A model generated the notes under the pieces. That model searched no databases. It saw nothing but the letters and a program-made list of their open reading frames with translations, and had not been told where the DNA came from. From NCBI RefSeq assembly GCF_036370855.1, contig NC_088112.1, positions 17,290,469 through 17,354,468 of the forward strand: a stretch of 64,000 nucleotides of DNA. Reading direction: 5' to 3'. This DNA is from Dromaius novaehollandiae (lineage: Eukaryota > Chordata > Aves > Casuariiformes > Dromaiidae). Shown here in pieces: positions 1-18,867 of this stretch. The position numbers and the translations under genes are program-made. How positions within the stretch are numbered: the first letter of the stretch is position 1; every line of letters begins with the position of its first letter.

Positions 1-215
1 AAACCCTTTCATGGAGGAAGACAAAAAGAGTCTCTAACCATGTGACCTCCTAACTCTGTACAAAGGAGACTAACTGTACTAGCCCCAATTACTGCATGAT
101 TCCTAAACTGAATTTGATGGGTTAATATAGGTAATAATTTTTAAATAACTTAAACTGAAGACTTACAGCTATTTCTGTAAAATAAAAGCAGCTGAGAGCC
201 TTATTTAATGCTTAC

Positions 216-315
216 CTTATCCATCAGGTATTCCTGTTTAATCTTGTCATTCTTAAAATCTTCATTAACATCCAAAACTAGAATGGGAATCTCTCTAAGG
301 TTCTCAAAATCAACT
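216..315 (-). CDS. DCK2: DCK2 exon 6
   Basis: Acceptor CCCTAACAG, donor AAG|GTAAGCAT; residues 225-258. It includes [12 protein letters not shown], the base-binding loop motif near the DCK C-terminus. The consensus donor at 215-210 shows that a further exon follows to the left of the window. Confidence 0.94.
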
Positions 316-3300
316 CTGTTAGGGGGAAAAATGTCACGGTAATAAAAAGGGTATAAAAATACATTGTGTATAAAGTCTAGCTCTTTCAGTTGCTTTCAAG
401 TCATTCTAAGGGTGCAGCATTACTCAGATTACCACACGCACCTGAGATGTTAATGCTAATATCAATGACCTAAGTATAAATCCCTAGTCAAGTCTGCCCT
501 TAATTACTCTTGTATAACCAGTCAACATTGTATCAGCATAACTCTAAATGCATATCAGAAACCTGTCCCTTTCACATCTAGCTGTATGGTACAAGTACTA
601 AAAAAAAAAAAAAGCTGTTCATGGTTCTTTTACCAAAAAGTAGGTGACAGGGAAGATATGGAATCAATTATCACAAATGTGATTCTGATAAGTGGGAGTA
701 TTTTTTTTTTTTTTAAATATTGATATCATTAGTCCTGTCTCCCCATTCCCTTCCAGTTAACTGCTAATCCATTTACTAAGTTGCACTTTTAAAGCTTCCT
801 TTGGTGGGGATGACCTCTTAACAGGTTAGAAAACTGAAATACTTAAAGCAGATTGGAGCATTGGTTTTTTTAACTTTTCTCATTTTTTCTTCCTATTGTC
901 TATGAAAAGCACTTCTATAATGCAGTAAATATGCTGAACCACTTTAACTTGTTTTTTGCAGACCAAGCATTCCTGGGGAAGGGGGACTGACACAAAACAG
1001 GAAATACATACTCCATTCCAAACTTGTGAGCAAATAATGTAAACATTCTCCAAATTCCACAACATGCAGTGCATTCTTGCCCCTAAGCATGTGGGTCATC
1101 CTATGTTAAACTTAAATTTAGGAGGGCAGATGTGACTGTACAATCTAAGATACTGTTCCTGATATTGTTATGAGTCTGTTAGTGTTCTGTCTGGAAACAG
1201 TCTCTTGTTTCAGCTGAAAAGGTGCGCTTGTCTACCAGGCACTAGGAACATGTCCTGAAAGCTTCATTGATATTCTCTTCTGTTGTGACAGCAACTCACT
1301 ATGCTAGAGACAGGTGTTTCAATCAGTAATAAATGATATTTAACCCTCTGCTTCCCATGCAACTGAGTACTTCATACTCCTGTGGAGTAGAATCTAAGGC
1401 TCTCTTCCACAGAGCTTTATCTAGCAAATCCTTGCATGGGAGGGTTAATAAATCAGTAAGAGAGGCTGGCTGGGGGAAAGGTATGCAGAGCTAGTTAGTC
1501 ACTGACAAGGCTTCTTGTGTATAATAGTGCAAGCTGTAAGCCTTTCTAGTAACTGTTTATTTTGAAGCTAGGATCAATGTTTAAACTTTGAAATACAGTC
1601 ATCCTAGTTTAAAGGTAGTTGGGACGCCCCCCCTATTGGAATTGGAAGCTGCCTGCTAAGGTAACTGTGATCAGTCACTGAATACAATTTCAAACTCCAC
1701 CCTGTTTCTGTTTACTGCTTTCAGTTACCAGTTTGAAATCCTTGCTGGAAAAAGCTTTTAGCTGGGTTACTAGCTACATAGCTTTCTAGTTAAAGCTAAT
1801 GCTTAACATAGGCTTTAAATTGGATGAGTTTCGATCTCTTGGTGATTCTTACTTGCTTGCCAACAGATGACCTTCCCTCTGCGTTTAACCTACAGTAGTC
1901 ATCTTTGTGCCAAGAAACCTGGAGTGTGTCTAAAGTTAAATCCTTCCAGCTGTGCCTGAGTGAAGCTGGATTTAAATCTTAAACTTATCCCTAATTAACT
2001 TTAGCATAGGCTAGAAAAGAGCCTTACCTATAAGCTGAAACTCAAAGAAACAGGCTGTCAGTTTTTAGTATGAAACAGTTCTAGTTTCAGTCAGTGTCTA
2101 GTGTGTTACTGCAGCAGATCGTTATAGCTGTTTTGCCCACAGTAGTGGCCTACAGAAAATAGGTTCATACCTCATAGTCCTTTCATGAAGCCAGGCTTCA
2201 TGTTTATAGTGGAGGTTTTCCAAATATTCGAGCTCAATTCCTTGCTCCTCTTCTCTTCCCCTCGTCTGCAGCCTTTCCATACATTTCTGAAAAAGTAAAT
2301 GCAAGCCTGAACACTAGTAATGTGTTGAAGACTAAATCAGCCAAAGTGATGAAGTCAGAAGGACTAACAGACCAAAAACTACCAAGGCTTCCCTAACTGC
2401 ATTCAGTTCCTGGGGTATCTTTAATTATAGAGGATTTTTTTTGTTAGGTGAATTGCTTTGGGCACATGAACATGCGAACAGGCTTACTATGCCAATATTA
2501 AGCAAAAGACTGACAATCCTTAAACCATTTAAGGGTGGAGAATGTTCTAAGCATTACACATCAGTGAGCATTAAACTGTAAATCCTTTCCTGAACATAGA
2601 AAATGAATTGCAGTCTAGGACAACCTCTTTTTCAAAAACAACTTGAGCCACTAATTAGCCAGATGTCAATAGGCTTTAAAAGGCTGTGTTTCTACTGCTC
2701 ATCCCTTCAGAGTACACTGCTGAATTAAAGTTGAGTCAGATTTGATTCAGATGTTGAAATTCAGCCTAGGGATTCTTAGTAAGAGCATTGAATGTTAGCA
2801 ATTGTAGCATCTAAACATCTACCATCAGAACAGCAGCTCAGAAAGAGGATTTATTTTATCTTTGGTCTCTGAATGAAATCTGTTGGAATTCACTGTAGGT
2901 TTCCTGTTGCTTTTGGAGAGTGAAGTACTAATTTGGTGTTCATTACTGCAGTATCATGCAATGAAAACTTACTGATTCTTTTTTGGTACCTTCTAAGCTC
3001 CTAGAAACAGCTTTTTCAGCTAATACTTTTCATCTTAAGTGAGCATACCTCAGGTGTGGTTCTTAGGTAGATCATGCCATCCAGTTCTATATCAGATTCA
3101 AACTGGTTCAAAAGCCATGTGTGCCAGTCCTGATAAATAGCCCACTCTGTTTCATTGATGTTTCCAGATTCAAACAGATTTGAAGCAAAGACATATCTGC
3201 AATGAAAAATGCTAGCATCATACCAGGAATGACAAAAGTGGGAGCTCCTTTAAAAAAAAAAAAAAAACTCCCCAGAATCAGAATTGCAGCACTAAGCAAA

Positions 3301-5587
3301 TAATTATTCGCTCTTACACTCAAAATGAGTTTTTACCATTTAACTCACACCAGTGTTAAACCTGTTCCTTGCAAGCCCCAGGCCAAAGACATTATTGTAA
3401 CAAAATGTTGCATTTGATGGTTTAGATTTAATCCTCTTAGGAGAAAATGCTAGAGTTTAGTATCAGTTTCCCCAGCTTCATTCTTTGCATAAAGACCTAG
3501 AGCTATTACTCTGAGCTTGGTAGCACTGAGAGAGTAGTTACCTGTCACTGTATACTGATCTTTCAAAAAACTGCACTGGGTGTTCTGCTTCATGTAGCTT
3601 GGCTGAGATGGGTTTTAATTGTGCCCTTACACGGCTCAAGCAAGCATAAGTCTGAAATGTGTAAGCCCATCTTGTGGGTTTATCATACAACATTTTTAGT
3701 AGATTTCCTCCACTCTTCTGCGATGTTGAAAGTTCCTGGGGAAAGAGAGGAATATCAGTATACTTAAGTATTTGATGCATTTTTTCTTACCTTCATCCAA
3801 AATTCTTCTATGTTGAAGTAGGAATTTATGCCTTGTATTTCTTGGGAAGTGGCTTGGGCACAGGAATAACAAGATTTGTTTCTCAGCTGATGATAGTCTT
3901 TAGTCTGACAGCTTATTTAGGTTTATCAGTGCATTTCAGACTTGATAGGGGCTAGTACACTTTGTGTGATTCCTGTGGGGTAGGGGTGACTATTTGGAAG
4001 ATGCATTGCGTAGTATCCTCATAAATAGAGCTTTCAGTCTATAAATGTGTCTGATAAAACTAGGATTATAGTGGGGCTGACTCTGGTCTCAGGAAGAAAC
4101 CCAGTATCTCCAGACTAAATATAGCTGAGTTCTGGCATGGCTTGCTTGGCTGGTCTCTTTGATTCCTTCCCTCCCCCCACCTCTTAAGCTTCCCAAGACC
4201 TGCACACCTACCTCGTACTCATCCTCAGCTGTCTGAATGTTGCACCACTTGGCGATAGGCTCAGGGATTACCTCCCACTCATCACTGTGCTTCTCTAGTA
4301 GCCTGACAAATGTAGACTTTCCTGCAGCTGCAAAAGATTTTTAAAAATTCATAAGAATGTGGCTTAGATGGTCCCACTGTCCAAAATAGTGGTGTTTGAA
4401 GTCTGAGGTTTGGGATAGTGGGTTTGTTTGAGATGGAGGGCTGTGTTCCTGCAGTGGTGATGGGACTTGCGGCAGGATTCTGCCCTGGCTGCGGCTTGGG
4501 AGCCCCTAGGAGCAGGGCTGGAGGCTGGGGAAGGGCTCTCTAGGGCTGCCTTCACCGTGCTGGTGCACATTCAGAGAAAACCGTGCTAATCTCTAGCTCC
4601 AGAAGGCCTTGCCTGGGCTGGAAAGGCGATAAGGAGGCGAACGGGACCGTAGCTTCCCTCTCGGATAAGGGTTGCTGCCACCATTTTAGAAACGGGTTTA
4701 GACGTGGGGGTGGGGCTTAGCGCGCGCCATTGTTCGCGCGGGGGGGAGAGCTGCTGCGCACGCGCGGCGCTGGGACTGGGGGAGCGGCCGCGCATGCGCG
4801 GCCAGCTGGCGCTTGCGGCCGAGTTAGCGAGTTCCTGGCGGGCGGGCTAGAGCGCCACGTACGGGCCTGCCGCGCACAAGCGGGCCCCGCCTTTCAGTGC
4901 TGTGGCTCAGCCCTTGAAGAAGGGGAAGCACAAACACGCTCCGGGCGATAGGGGCAGGGAAATGGCGCCCCCTGGGGAGCCGCAGATAGCAAATACTGGG
5001 CTCAGTAGTAGCAGCCGAGGCCCGGTGGACGAGCCGCGCCTTCCCGCTCGGCCATGTCAGCTAAGCGTGTCGGGTGCCGGGAGGAAGGAGCGCGGCGGCC
5101 CTGCTGCTGGCCCGGGCAGGCCGCGGCGCCGTTGCTTGGGTGTCTGAGCGTTAGTGCAGAAAGGTGTTCGTTCCCGTAGCGCCCGCCCCGCAGCGGCTGC
5201 CCGTGAGCGAGGGCTCCGTGTCCCTCCGGCGGGGCGGGAGCGGCAGGCCCTCCCCCACCCTGGCCGTGGCGCCACTTTCGCAGCGGCGCCGGAAACGCGC
5301 CCTTCAGGGAGCGGGGCCCGGGGAGGCAGCCGCGGCGCTCCCCCTCCCCCCCCCGCAGCGAGACCCTTCCCCCCTGCGAGCAGAGGGGGAAAAGCGCCCT
5401 CAGCCCGCTCCCGGGTGTCTCCTGCGCGGGGTCCCTGCGAGCCCTCCGCCATGGGCGGGGGCCGCGGCTCCCCTCCCCCGCGCTTACCGATGTTCCCCTC
5501 GATGGAGATCTTCCTGAGGCGCTTCTGGAAGCTGGAGTTGAGGGAGTCGGCAGGGCTGCGGCAGTGCCGCTTGGCGGGGGTGGACAT
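216..5587 (-). CDS. DCK2: Deoxycytidine kinase family (probable DCK2), exons 1-6, 3' end off window
   Basis: Deoxyribonucleoside kinase that phosphorylates deoxycytidine and related nucleosides in the salvage pathway; acts in nucleus/cytosol. Six exons join in frame: 5488-5587, 4212-4327, 3542-3735, 3049-3196, 2171-2286, 216-315 (minus strand), giving 258 residues. Human DCK is 260 aa, so only a short last exon, left of base 1, is missing. Visible features are a P-loop GNIAAGKST (residues 31-39), TYACLSR at 101-107 (the A and R that set dC preference in DCK are kept), [10 protein letters not shown] with the catalytic ERS and D136, and the lid RGREEEQ. The start is the ATG at 5587; an upstream in-frame ATG exists but lies in promoter-like sequence. 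It is transcribed head to head with HNRNPH1. Family assignment is very secure. DCK2, not DCK, is inferred because mammalian DCK lies elsewhere and birds, frogs and fish are known to carry a second dCK-like gene. Confidence 0.9.
2171..2286 (-). CDS. DCK2: DCK2 exon 5 (lid region)
   Basis: Acceptor TTTTTCAG, donor AG|GTATGAAC; residues 187-224 plus two bases of R225. It holds the ATP lid [22 protein letters not shown], with the arginines that contact phosphates (the stretch is quoted from the translation; key residues are R195 and R197). Confidence 0.95.
3049..3196 (-). CDS. DCK2: DCK2 exon 4
   Basis: Acceptor CATTGCAG, donor GAG|GTATGCTC; residues 137-186. Includes [22 protein letters not shown] and [12 protein letters not shown], typical of the DCK central helices and of the strand before the lid. 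Confidence 0.95.
3542..3735 (-). CDS. DCK2: DCK2 exon 3
   Basis: Acceptor TTTCCCCAG, donor AG|GTAACTAC; residues 73-136 plus two bases of R137. It contains [21 protein letters not shown] and FFERSVYSD, the substrate pocket and the ERS motif. Residue numbers run three ahead of human DCK. Confidence 0.95.
4212..4327 (-). CDS. DCK2: DCK2 exon 2
   Basis: Acceptor TTTTGCAG, donor GAG|GTAGGTG; phase 1 in, phase 0 out; residues 34-72. It completes the P-loop (AAGKSTF) and holds WEVIPEP, where the glutamate corresponds to the general base E53 of human DCK, then KWCNIQ. Confidence 0.94.
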
Positions 5588-5730
5588 GGCGGCGGGGTCC
5601 GCAGGCACCGAGCGCCAGCACACGGGCTGCCCCAGCCTGCTTTAAGCTTCCCGCCAGCCAGTGGGCGGGAGGCGGCCCCGCCGCCACTCCCCGAGAGGCG
5701 CAGGCCGTCCCCTCCCCGCGGCGGCGAGGG
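4580..5730. promoter_or_regulatory. DCK2: CpG island over DCK2 exon 1 and intron 1
   Basis: GC- and CpG-rich stretch covering the first coding exon, much of intron 1 and about 140 bp upstream. The upstream part has GC boxes and a TTCCCGCC sequence at 5648-5655 that fits an E2F site, sensible for a nucleotide-salvage gene, though this is inference. Within intron 1 are two NRF1-like sequences (4754-4765 and 4791-4800) and a CCATTTT (YY1-like) motif at about 4680. The transcription start cannot be placed precisely. Confidence 0.75.
5488..5587 (-). CDS. DCK2: DCK2 exon 1 (coding part)
   Basis: Encodes residues 1-33 and the first base of codon 34. It carries the basic N-terminus, STPAKRHC followed by KRLRK, which resembles the nuclear-localisation region of DCK, and the start of the P-loop, ISIEGNI. 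The donor is G|GTAAGCG. It lies inside a CpG island. Confidence 0.93.
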
Positions 5731-6590
5731 GGCTGCCTTTGCTTTTGCTTTTTTTTTCTGTTTTCCCCCGAGATCAGTGTCGAGCAAGGGAAATGGAGCA
5801 GAGCTCTTTAGTTCAAGAGCCAAGTGGCTGTAACGGAGCTACTGCAAAACGCTTTAGTTATTCGATTTGCATTAACTCTCATGAGTTCCCCATATCTTTG
5901 AGTTAGACTTATACTTCATTTCCTCCCCCCCCCCCCCCCCAGGTCCCCAGCTTTGAAGGGAGGCAGAGAGTGGTCTTGATTGGTATCTGATTAAAAAAAA
6001 AATCAGGTTATGTAGACTTGTAGGCACTGGATAAAATGTCTTTTGGAGCTGTAAGCTGATTTTGGTAAATGACTAGATAGGAAACAAGCATGAATTAAAG
6101 GAGTGAGGTGTTAGAAGCTGTCCTGGGCAGCTTTGCTTCTAAACTCCAAACTTCTGCTGTTAGTATGAATATGCTTGGGGCTTTATGGAGTCTGATTTAA
6201 CTCTTGGTGTGGGTTCTGCATGACCTCTCTGGGCAGCTGCCAGCTGAAAAATGAACTGCTTGCCCCGATTCGTACTGTAAAGCAGCAATATAGGCTTCCT
6301 AGGCATCTGAGTATTTTTATTTTCTAAGTACAAGTATCTGAGATTGTACTACAGCAGTTATTCTCAGTAACTCTGTTCCTGTTGCTTTTATTGCTATGAG
6401 ATGCAGGGTTAAATCTAGCAAGGTCTGGTGTGTTTGGAGGAGATGGGAGGGAGTAGTATTTTCCTTTTTATTATGATAATTGTGACCCATGTCTCTTCTT
6501 TCCCCATCTCCTACAAACACACCAGGCTTCAGTGACCGAAGCGAGCAGATTGTTTCACGTGGGGTAGCGTCAGCATTTGAAGCTGGTAAG
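5731..6590. other. Spacer between the DCK2 and HNRNPH1 CpG islands
   Basis: Lower-GC stretch between two CpG islands. It holds a 16-base C run at 5925-5940 and short A/T runs. I see no exon with acceptable splice sites. Confidence 0.6.
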
Positions 6591-6599
6591 TGCTAGTTC

Positions 6600-7660
6600 C
6601 CACACATCTCTTGTTCAGTCAGACTTCTCTCTCCGTGCAGTGCGTGTCGTGTTGGTGCGGGGTGAATGTCGGTGGTGCGGAGCAGCTTCCCGCGCACACG
6701 GGCGTGCCCGGGCCCGCGCCTGAGGGAGGACGGGGCGGGGGGAAGCACCGTGCGGCCTCCGGGGCATGCGCAGTGTGGAGAGCGGCGCTGAGAGGCGCAT
6801 GCGCGCAGGCCGGCCCGCGCTCTGCGCGGGATTCGGCGCCTTGGCTTTGTTCAGAGGACGTAGCAAGCGACGCATGCGCACAGGCTACGTCGGGGAGGGG
6901 GGGACGGAGGCTAGCAAGGACGCATGCGCAACCTGGCGGGAGCGGCGCGGGGAACGTGTGCGTAGCGGGTGTGTGTCCCGGGGCGGAGAAGCGTAGTGGT
7001 CCTAGAGAGCATGCGCAGGCGGATCCTGCGGGGGAGGGGCAGGAGCCTGCCGGGGCTCGTGCGCATGCGCCCCGCGCCTTACTCGCAGCCACGCCGCGGC
7101 ACACTTTAGAAGCCGGTGAGCGGCGCGGGCAGCCCGGGCTCCTTGGCGGCCGCTCGTCGCTCTGCTGCCGGCCTCCACCCTCCGGGCCCCTAGCGGGAGG
7201 CGGACGCGGTGCGCGTCGGCGGGGACTGCAAGTCGTCGGGCCGACCGGGGCGGCGTCTGGGGCCGGGGTTCTTTGTGCAGCGGAAGGCCCGGCCCAGCGG
7301 GAGCACCCGCCGCCATTTCCTAGCGCGCTCTCGCCACAGGCTCGCCCGCTCGCTGCCGCCTGACTGGGACTAGGCGCTCTCCGGACAGCGGATCAGGCTC
7401 GGAGCCCTAGAACCACCGCGGAGCCCCACCATGTGTGCGTGCGGGGACGGGGGGCTGGGCGCGGGCCGGGGGGGCGGGCCAGGCCAGGCGTGCGCCGGGC
7501 GGGAGCGGCTCTGTGTGTGTGACGGTGGGCAGCGGTCCGAGGTAGAGGAGGCTCGGGGGCGGGCGGGCCCGGGCCGGGGGGCCGCCGGGCGCTCTGAGGG
7601 GGTGTGGGCGGCGGCCGCCCCCCGTGGCGTCTCAAAGGGCCTGGTTTGGTTTTCTCCAGC
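6600..7660 (+). promoter_or_regulatory. HNRNPH1: HNRNPH1 CpG-island promoter with NRF1 cluster
   Basis: CpG-dense segment directly upstream of the first coding exon. Six copies of the palindromic core GCATGCGC occur at 6764-6773, 6795-6806, 6871-6880, 6921-6930, 7009-7018 and 7061-7070, matching the NRF1 consensus. A plausible non-coding first exon ends at the donor G|GTGAGCG near 7115, just after the last palindrome, but the real 5' UTR structure is not determinable here. The coding-exon acceptor is at 7658-7659. Confidence 0.8.
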
Positions 7661-7700
7661 GGCCACGGAAACAGAGACGGAGCCGAGCCTCACCTCCAGC

Positions 7701-15236
<7,536 letters not shown>

Positions 15237-15905
15237 CCAATTGCTGACTTTTGGTCAACCCTTTTTTAAAAAACAAAAAAACAAAAAACTAAGTTTAACA
15301 GTTTTGCAATACAAGCTTGTGATTTATGCTTTACTGTAAGTGAAATCAGGATTGTTATTTTAAAACCTTTCAGGTTCAGTATTTTTGAACATACAGAAAT
15401 GAACATTCATCTAGGATGTAATAACCAAGTTGAGTAAAGACTATAACTGTTAAACAATTTTGAGCGTTTCTCAAGTTAGTTTTGTTGTAGGAGTGTATTT
15501 AAGCAGTAAGCGTATTTAGGTTAAAGCTGTTTGAATTACGTTAAATGTTGCTCTTATACCATATTACATCCAACACTGTTTTGAATACATGTTGAAAGAA
15601 ACATGCTTTTTTGTAAAGAAACTATAGGAGCTGTGTCTGAAATTCAAAGTGAACATTTGGCATGTTAGTTCTAGTTTATTTCTTTTAATATCCTGTAAGG
15701 CACGTTTAAGCTTTTTTTTTTTTTTTTTTTTTTAAGTTAATGGGGGAAATGTGTTGAGACGCAATACGGCTACTTTAGGATTTCGGTCTTGGTGTTCGTA
15801 TAAAATTCTGAGGCCTTGATTTAATCTTTCATTGTATTGTGATTTCCTTTTTAGGTGTATTGCGCTAAGTGAAACTTGTTAAATAAATCTTCCTTTTAAA
15901 AACTG
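15237..15905 (+). other. HNRNPH1: HNRNPH1 3' UTR
   Basis: From the TAA to the likely cleavage site about 15-20 nt after AATAAA. AT-rich, with a 22-base T run at 15712-15733 just after an AAGC. The right-hand end is approximate. Confidence 0.8.
15882..15887 (+). terminator. HNRNPH1: HNRNPH1 polyadenylation signal AATAAA
   Basis: Canonical hexamer about 650 nt after the stop codon, followed by GT/T-rich sequence (CTTTTACTTCTCTGGTGT) suited to cleavage-factor binding. Confidence 0.8.
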
Positions 15906-17424
15906 GAACTCATTTCTTTAACTTTTACTTCTCTGGTGTAGATATGCAGGGAGAATATCACTGTGCTCCTTCAGTGATGGTAGTGCTCCAGTGTCCATCT
16001 GCTGTGAAGTAATTTGACTGCTTCTAGCAAGAACTGTAATGCATTCCTTGTGGGATAGTAAATGATGTGACAATTTTCTGTCTGAGCCAGAACAGTGGGG
16101 TTAGTGAAGCAGCATCCAGCCCATGCTGGTGTAGGTGCCAAAAATACACTGCTTCAAAGGCACAAGGCTACAACATGGCCAAGTTTAAGCTACCTCCCTG
16201 ATGTGACTTCAAAATGCCCAGAGAGGCTGGGAGAGGATTCTGTACTTTAAGCTTAAATCCTAGGCCTCTACTGCTTGGAGGCAAAGTACTGGCATCAGTG
16301 CACTTTCCAGCTCAGTGCAGCTGTGTTCTTACAAGGATTTCAACTTGACAACTCTACTTGAGCTGCTTTTGAAACCAAATCTCTTGGGTAGTTAAAAATA
16401 GTAATAGCTGTTTAGTAGTTTCATACATAAAATGTAGCTCTGCTCATTTTTAACAGCAAGTATGCTTGCCTTCTGTAATTAAATGTGTAAAGCTTAGTTG
16501 ATTGATGTTTTGGGTTCCTTCTAGTGAGAAGGGCAGCCAGAGATGGTTAAAGCTAGTGTGACCTACTTTGCTTTCAGCATAGTAAGTCTTTATGTACTAA
16601 AACACAACATCCATTGTCAATGAAGTATAAGTGAGGTGTCAGTACAAAGACTACAGGAAGGAATCTCTGAACTCTTGTGTTAGAAACCTAGTGGCAGTGG
16701 TGTTCAGAGTCTACCTGAACACTGACTTTTCCTGCTAAGCTTCTACTCCTGCTGACTGGAAGCTGGTGTTTCAGGGGAGAAAGGCAAGAGGCAAGCGCTG
16801 TAGAGGGAATCTCACCTGCTCTTTGCAGTATAGTATTCAAAAGAAATATTCCTTAAAAGCCTAATCACCTTCTGCCCTTGGCTAAAGTGCTGCTGCTTTA
16901 TAATGCAGCACTTGAAGCAAAGTGGTGCTGTTTTTACATTTTTCTTCCTCACCATAATTGCTCATGCTGGTGTTCCACTCAGTGTACAAGTTGTGCAACA
17001 ACTGACACTACCCCCAGCTGGGGAGTCCTTAGCTGTGTATGCAAAATGTACTTTGAAGAAATAGAATTCAACAGTAAACATGTACTTTCTTGGACGTCAG
17101 GTTCCAGGAAGCATCTTCCTTACCAAAAGACCCCAGAGAACTAGAAGCTGTATCATCAGCTACTCTTTGGTTAAGGCAGTTACTTGCAGTTAATTCATAC
17201 TGCAAGATGAGTTTAGTTCCTGCCTTTTCCCTTGAAAAGTACTGAAGCAGCTATTGCTGCAGAGCATTAGCTTTAGCTACAGTAGTCTTTCCCCTGGTGT
17301 TCAGTTGAGATGCCTCCTAACATCTATAACTTGTGTTACAAAAGCTGTGCATTGGCCCAGCAGTGCAAAAACCTTGCCCTCCAGGGTAGGTAACTAACTG
17401 AGCTTTTAAAAATCAAAACAATAT
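15906..17424. other. Intergenic gap between converging HNRNPH1 and RUFY1 3' ends
   Basis: About 1.5 kb of mostly unique, moderately AT-rich sequence. Short open frames occur (for example 16878-17144 on plus) but show no recognisable protein or splice structure. No repeat stands out. Confidence 0.6.
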
Positions 17425-17429
17425 TACTT

Positions 17430-18000
17430 TCAGGTTTTGTGAAAGACTTTATTGTGTAACTACCACATGTGTTCAGATACTTTCAGAACAAGTATAACTT
17501 CTTATTTTTAAGTATAGTGAAGGCACATTCATTAACACTCATCATAAAGCTTTTTCTGTAGACAATCCATAAATTGACATTTCTTCTCTCAGAGCAAATA
17601 CAAAACTGTACACTAGCCCCTATAACAAGTGGGAACACCTGAAGTGAAGTTACAGTAGAACCATGAAGTTAATGTGCAGAAAGTGACTTTTAGAGGGATC
17701 AAGTTAGCATAGAAATGCTATGTACAAATTTTAGTACAAATAACTTTTTTTATAAAATCAGAAAAGTGAGTTTGCATTTTAATTTCAAATAGAACTTTAA
17801 TGGAAACCAACACTTGATTAATTAATTATTCCAGTTAGAGAAACATTAACTTGTGTAATTCATACAAGTTTTTACATTGACATTTCCTACAGTGGAAAAT
17901 TTAAACACCCATCTGCTGCACAGAAGGCTCCTGGAATTCAGAATTTAAAAAATGGCTACTTTTCCAATGTTAGAGTGGTCCTCTTGAGGTTACCAGAGCT
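17430..18000 (-). other. RUFY1: RUFY1 3' UTR
   Basis: Segment between the RUFY1 stop codon (18001-18003) and the polyadenylation signal. AT-rich with no splice sites required. The left end is approximate. Confidence 0.7.
17448..17453 (-). terminator. RUFY1: RUFY1 polyadenylation signal AATAAA (minus strand)
   Basis: TTTATT on the plus strand is AATAAA on the RUFY1 strand, about 550 nt after its stop codon. It is the best-placed hexamer; cleavage would fall near 17425-17435. Confidence 0.7.
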
Positions 18001-18144
18001 TTAGGAGGAATTAGATGAACATCGCTGAAGTAGTAAAGTGTGACAAGTATCACAAACACGGACAGGTTTAGGATACGATGGCAGTGCAAGTTCATTACTG
18101 GAACAAGTGTTGCAGAAGATGTCACCACAGTTTCTGCAGTGATG
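18001..18144 (-). CDS. RUFY1: RUFY1 exon 17 (second half of FYVE finger and stop)
   Basis: Acceptor CTGTTTGCAG; residues 552-598 and TAA. HHCRNCG completes the basic motif; zinc ligands C554, C557, C562, C565, C582 and C585; RVC motif; tail [11 protein letters not shown]. Confidence 0.97.
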   Translation of the reverse strand, partial: HHCRNCGDIFCNTCSSNELALPSYPKPVRVCDTCHTLLLQRCSSNSS

Positions 18145-18804
18145 CTGCAAACAGAGTTAAAGTAAGCACAGCTGCCTAAAAGTTAAGCATGCCAAGAAGA
18201 TTAAGACTTCTAGTGTCCACTGACACCACCCCCCAGTCCCTGATCAGGCCTACCCCTTACTGCACCATTTTCTATGCAGAGCACAGCATACCAGGCCTCC
18301 CCTAGCTGTCACAAGCTGTTCAGCAGCCCAGGAGGCCAGCCATCGACGCGCACAGCCTGTCAGCTTCCAGCCCTCGTTACACCCAAGCCGACAGGGAAAT
18401 GAGATGAACCACATTATGGGACAGAATGCAACCCACAGTATCTCCCTACCAAGAAAAGGGCCCGAGTATGATAGTCTGGGTTTAAGTTCTCTTTAAAAGA
18501 AAGTTACTGAACTTTTAAGACAGGGAATACTGAACTACTTCTTGATTCCATGATCATGCCAAAATCTGGAATCGGAGCTGTCAATTTTCCCCAAACTAAG
18601 AGTGCCATAAAAGGCAGTTTTTGTTTTTTTGTTTTCTGTGAGGAAAGGAACAAGGTTAAAAAAAGAAAATCAACTGAATAACTACCTTCCTTCTTGAAAT
18701 AGAGAATTCCTTTTCACATTGCTTGCAGTGTGTTGCTTCATCATCTTTCAGCCAGGTATGACCCTAAGAAATTGGAACAAAAATTCACCATTTTTTAAAA
18801 AAAA

Positions 18805-18867
<63 letters not shown>

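Noticed and set aside
5002..5823. Long overlapping open frames on both strands around DCK2 exon 1 (up to 273 codons)
   Set aside because: They are Pro/Gly/Arg/Ala-rich, arise because CpG islands lack stop codons, and only the short stretch 5488-5587 on minus matches a protein family.
6590..7363. 257-codon plus-strand open frame upstream of HNRNPH1
   Set aside because: It lies across the NRF1-rich CpG island, has biased composition and no recognisable domain; HNRNPH1 starts at 7701 by homology.
7431..7700. Upstream in-frame-looking ATG (MCACGDGG...) joining into HNRNPH1
   Set aside because: The pyrimidine tract and AG at 7643-7659 mark an intron/exon boundary, and family proteins start at MML.
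16878..17144. 88-codon open frame between HNRNPH1 and RUFY1
   Set aside because: No similarity, no promoter, and it lies between two converging 3' ends.
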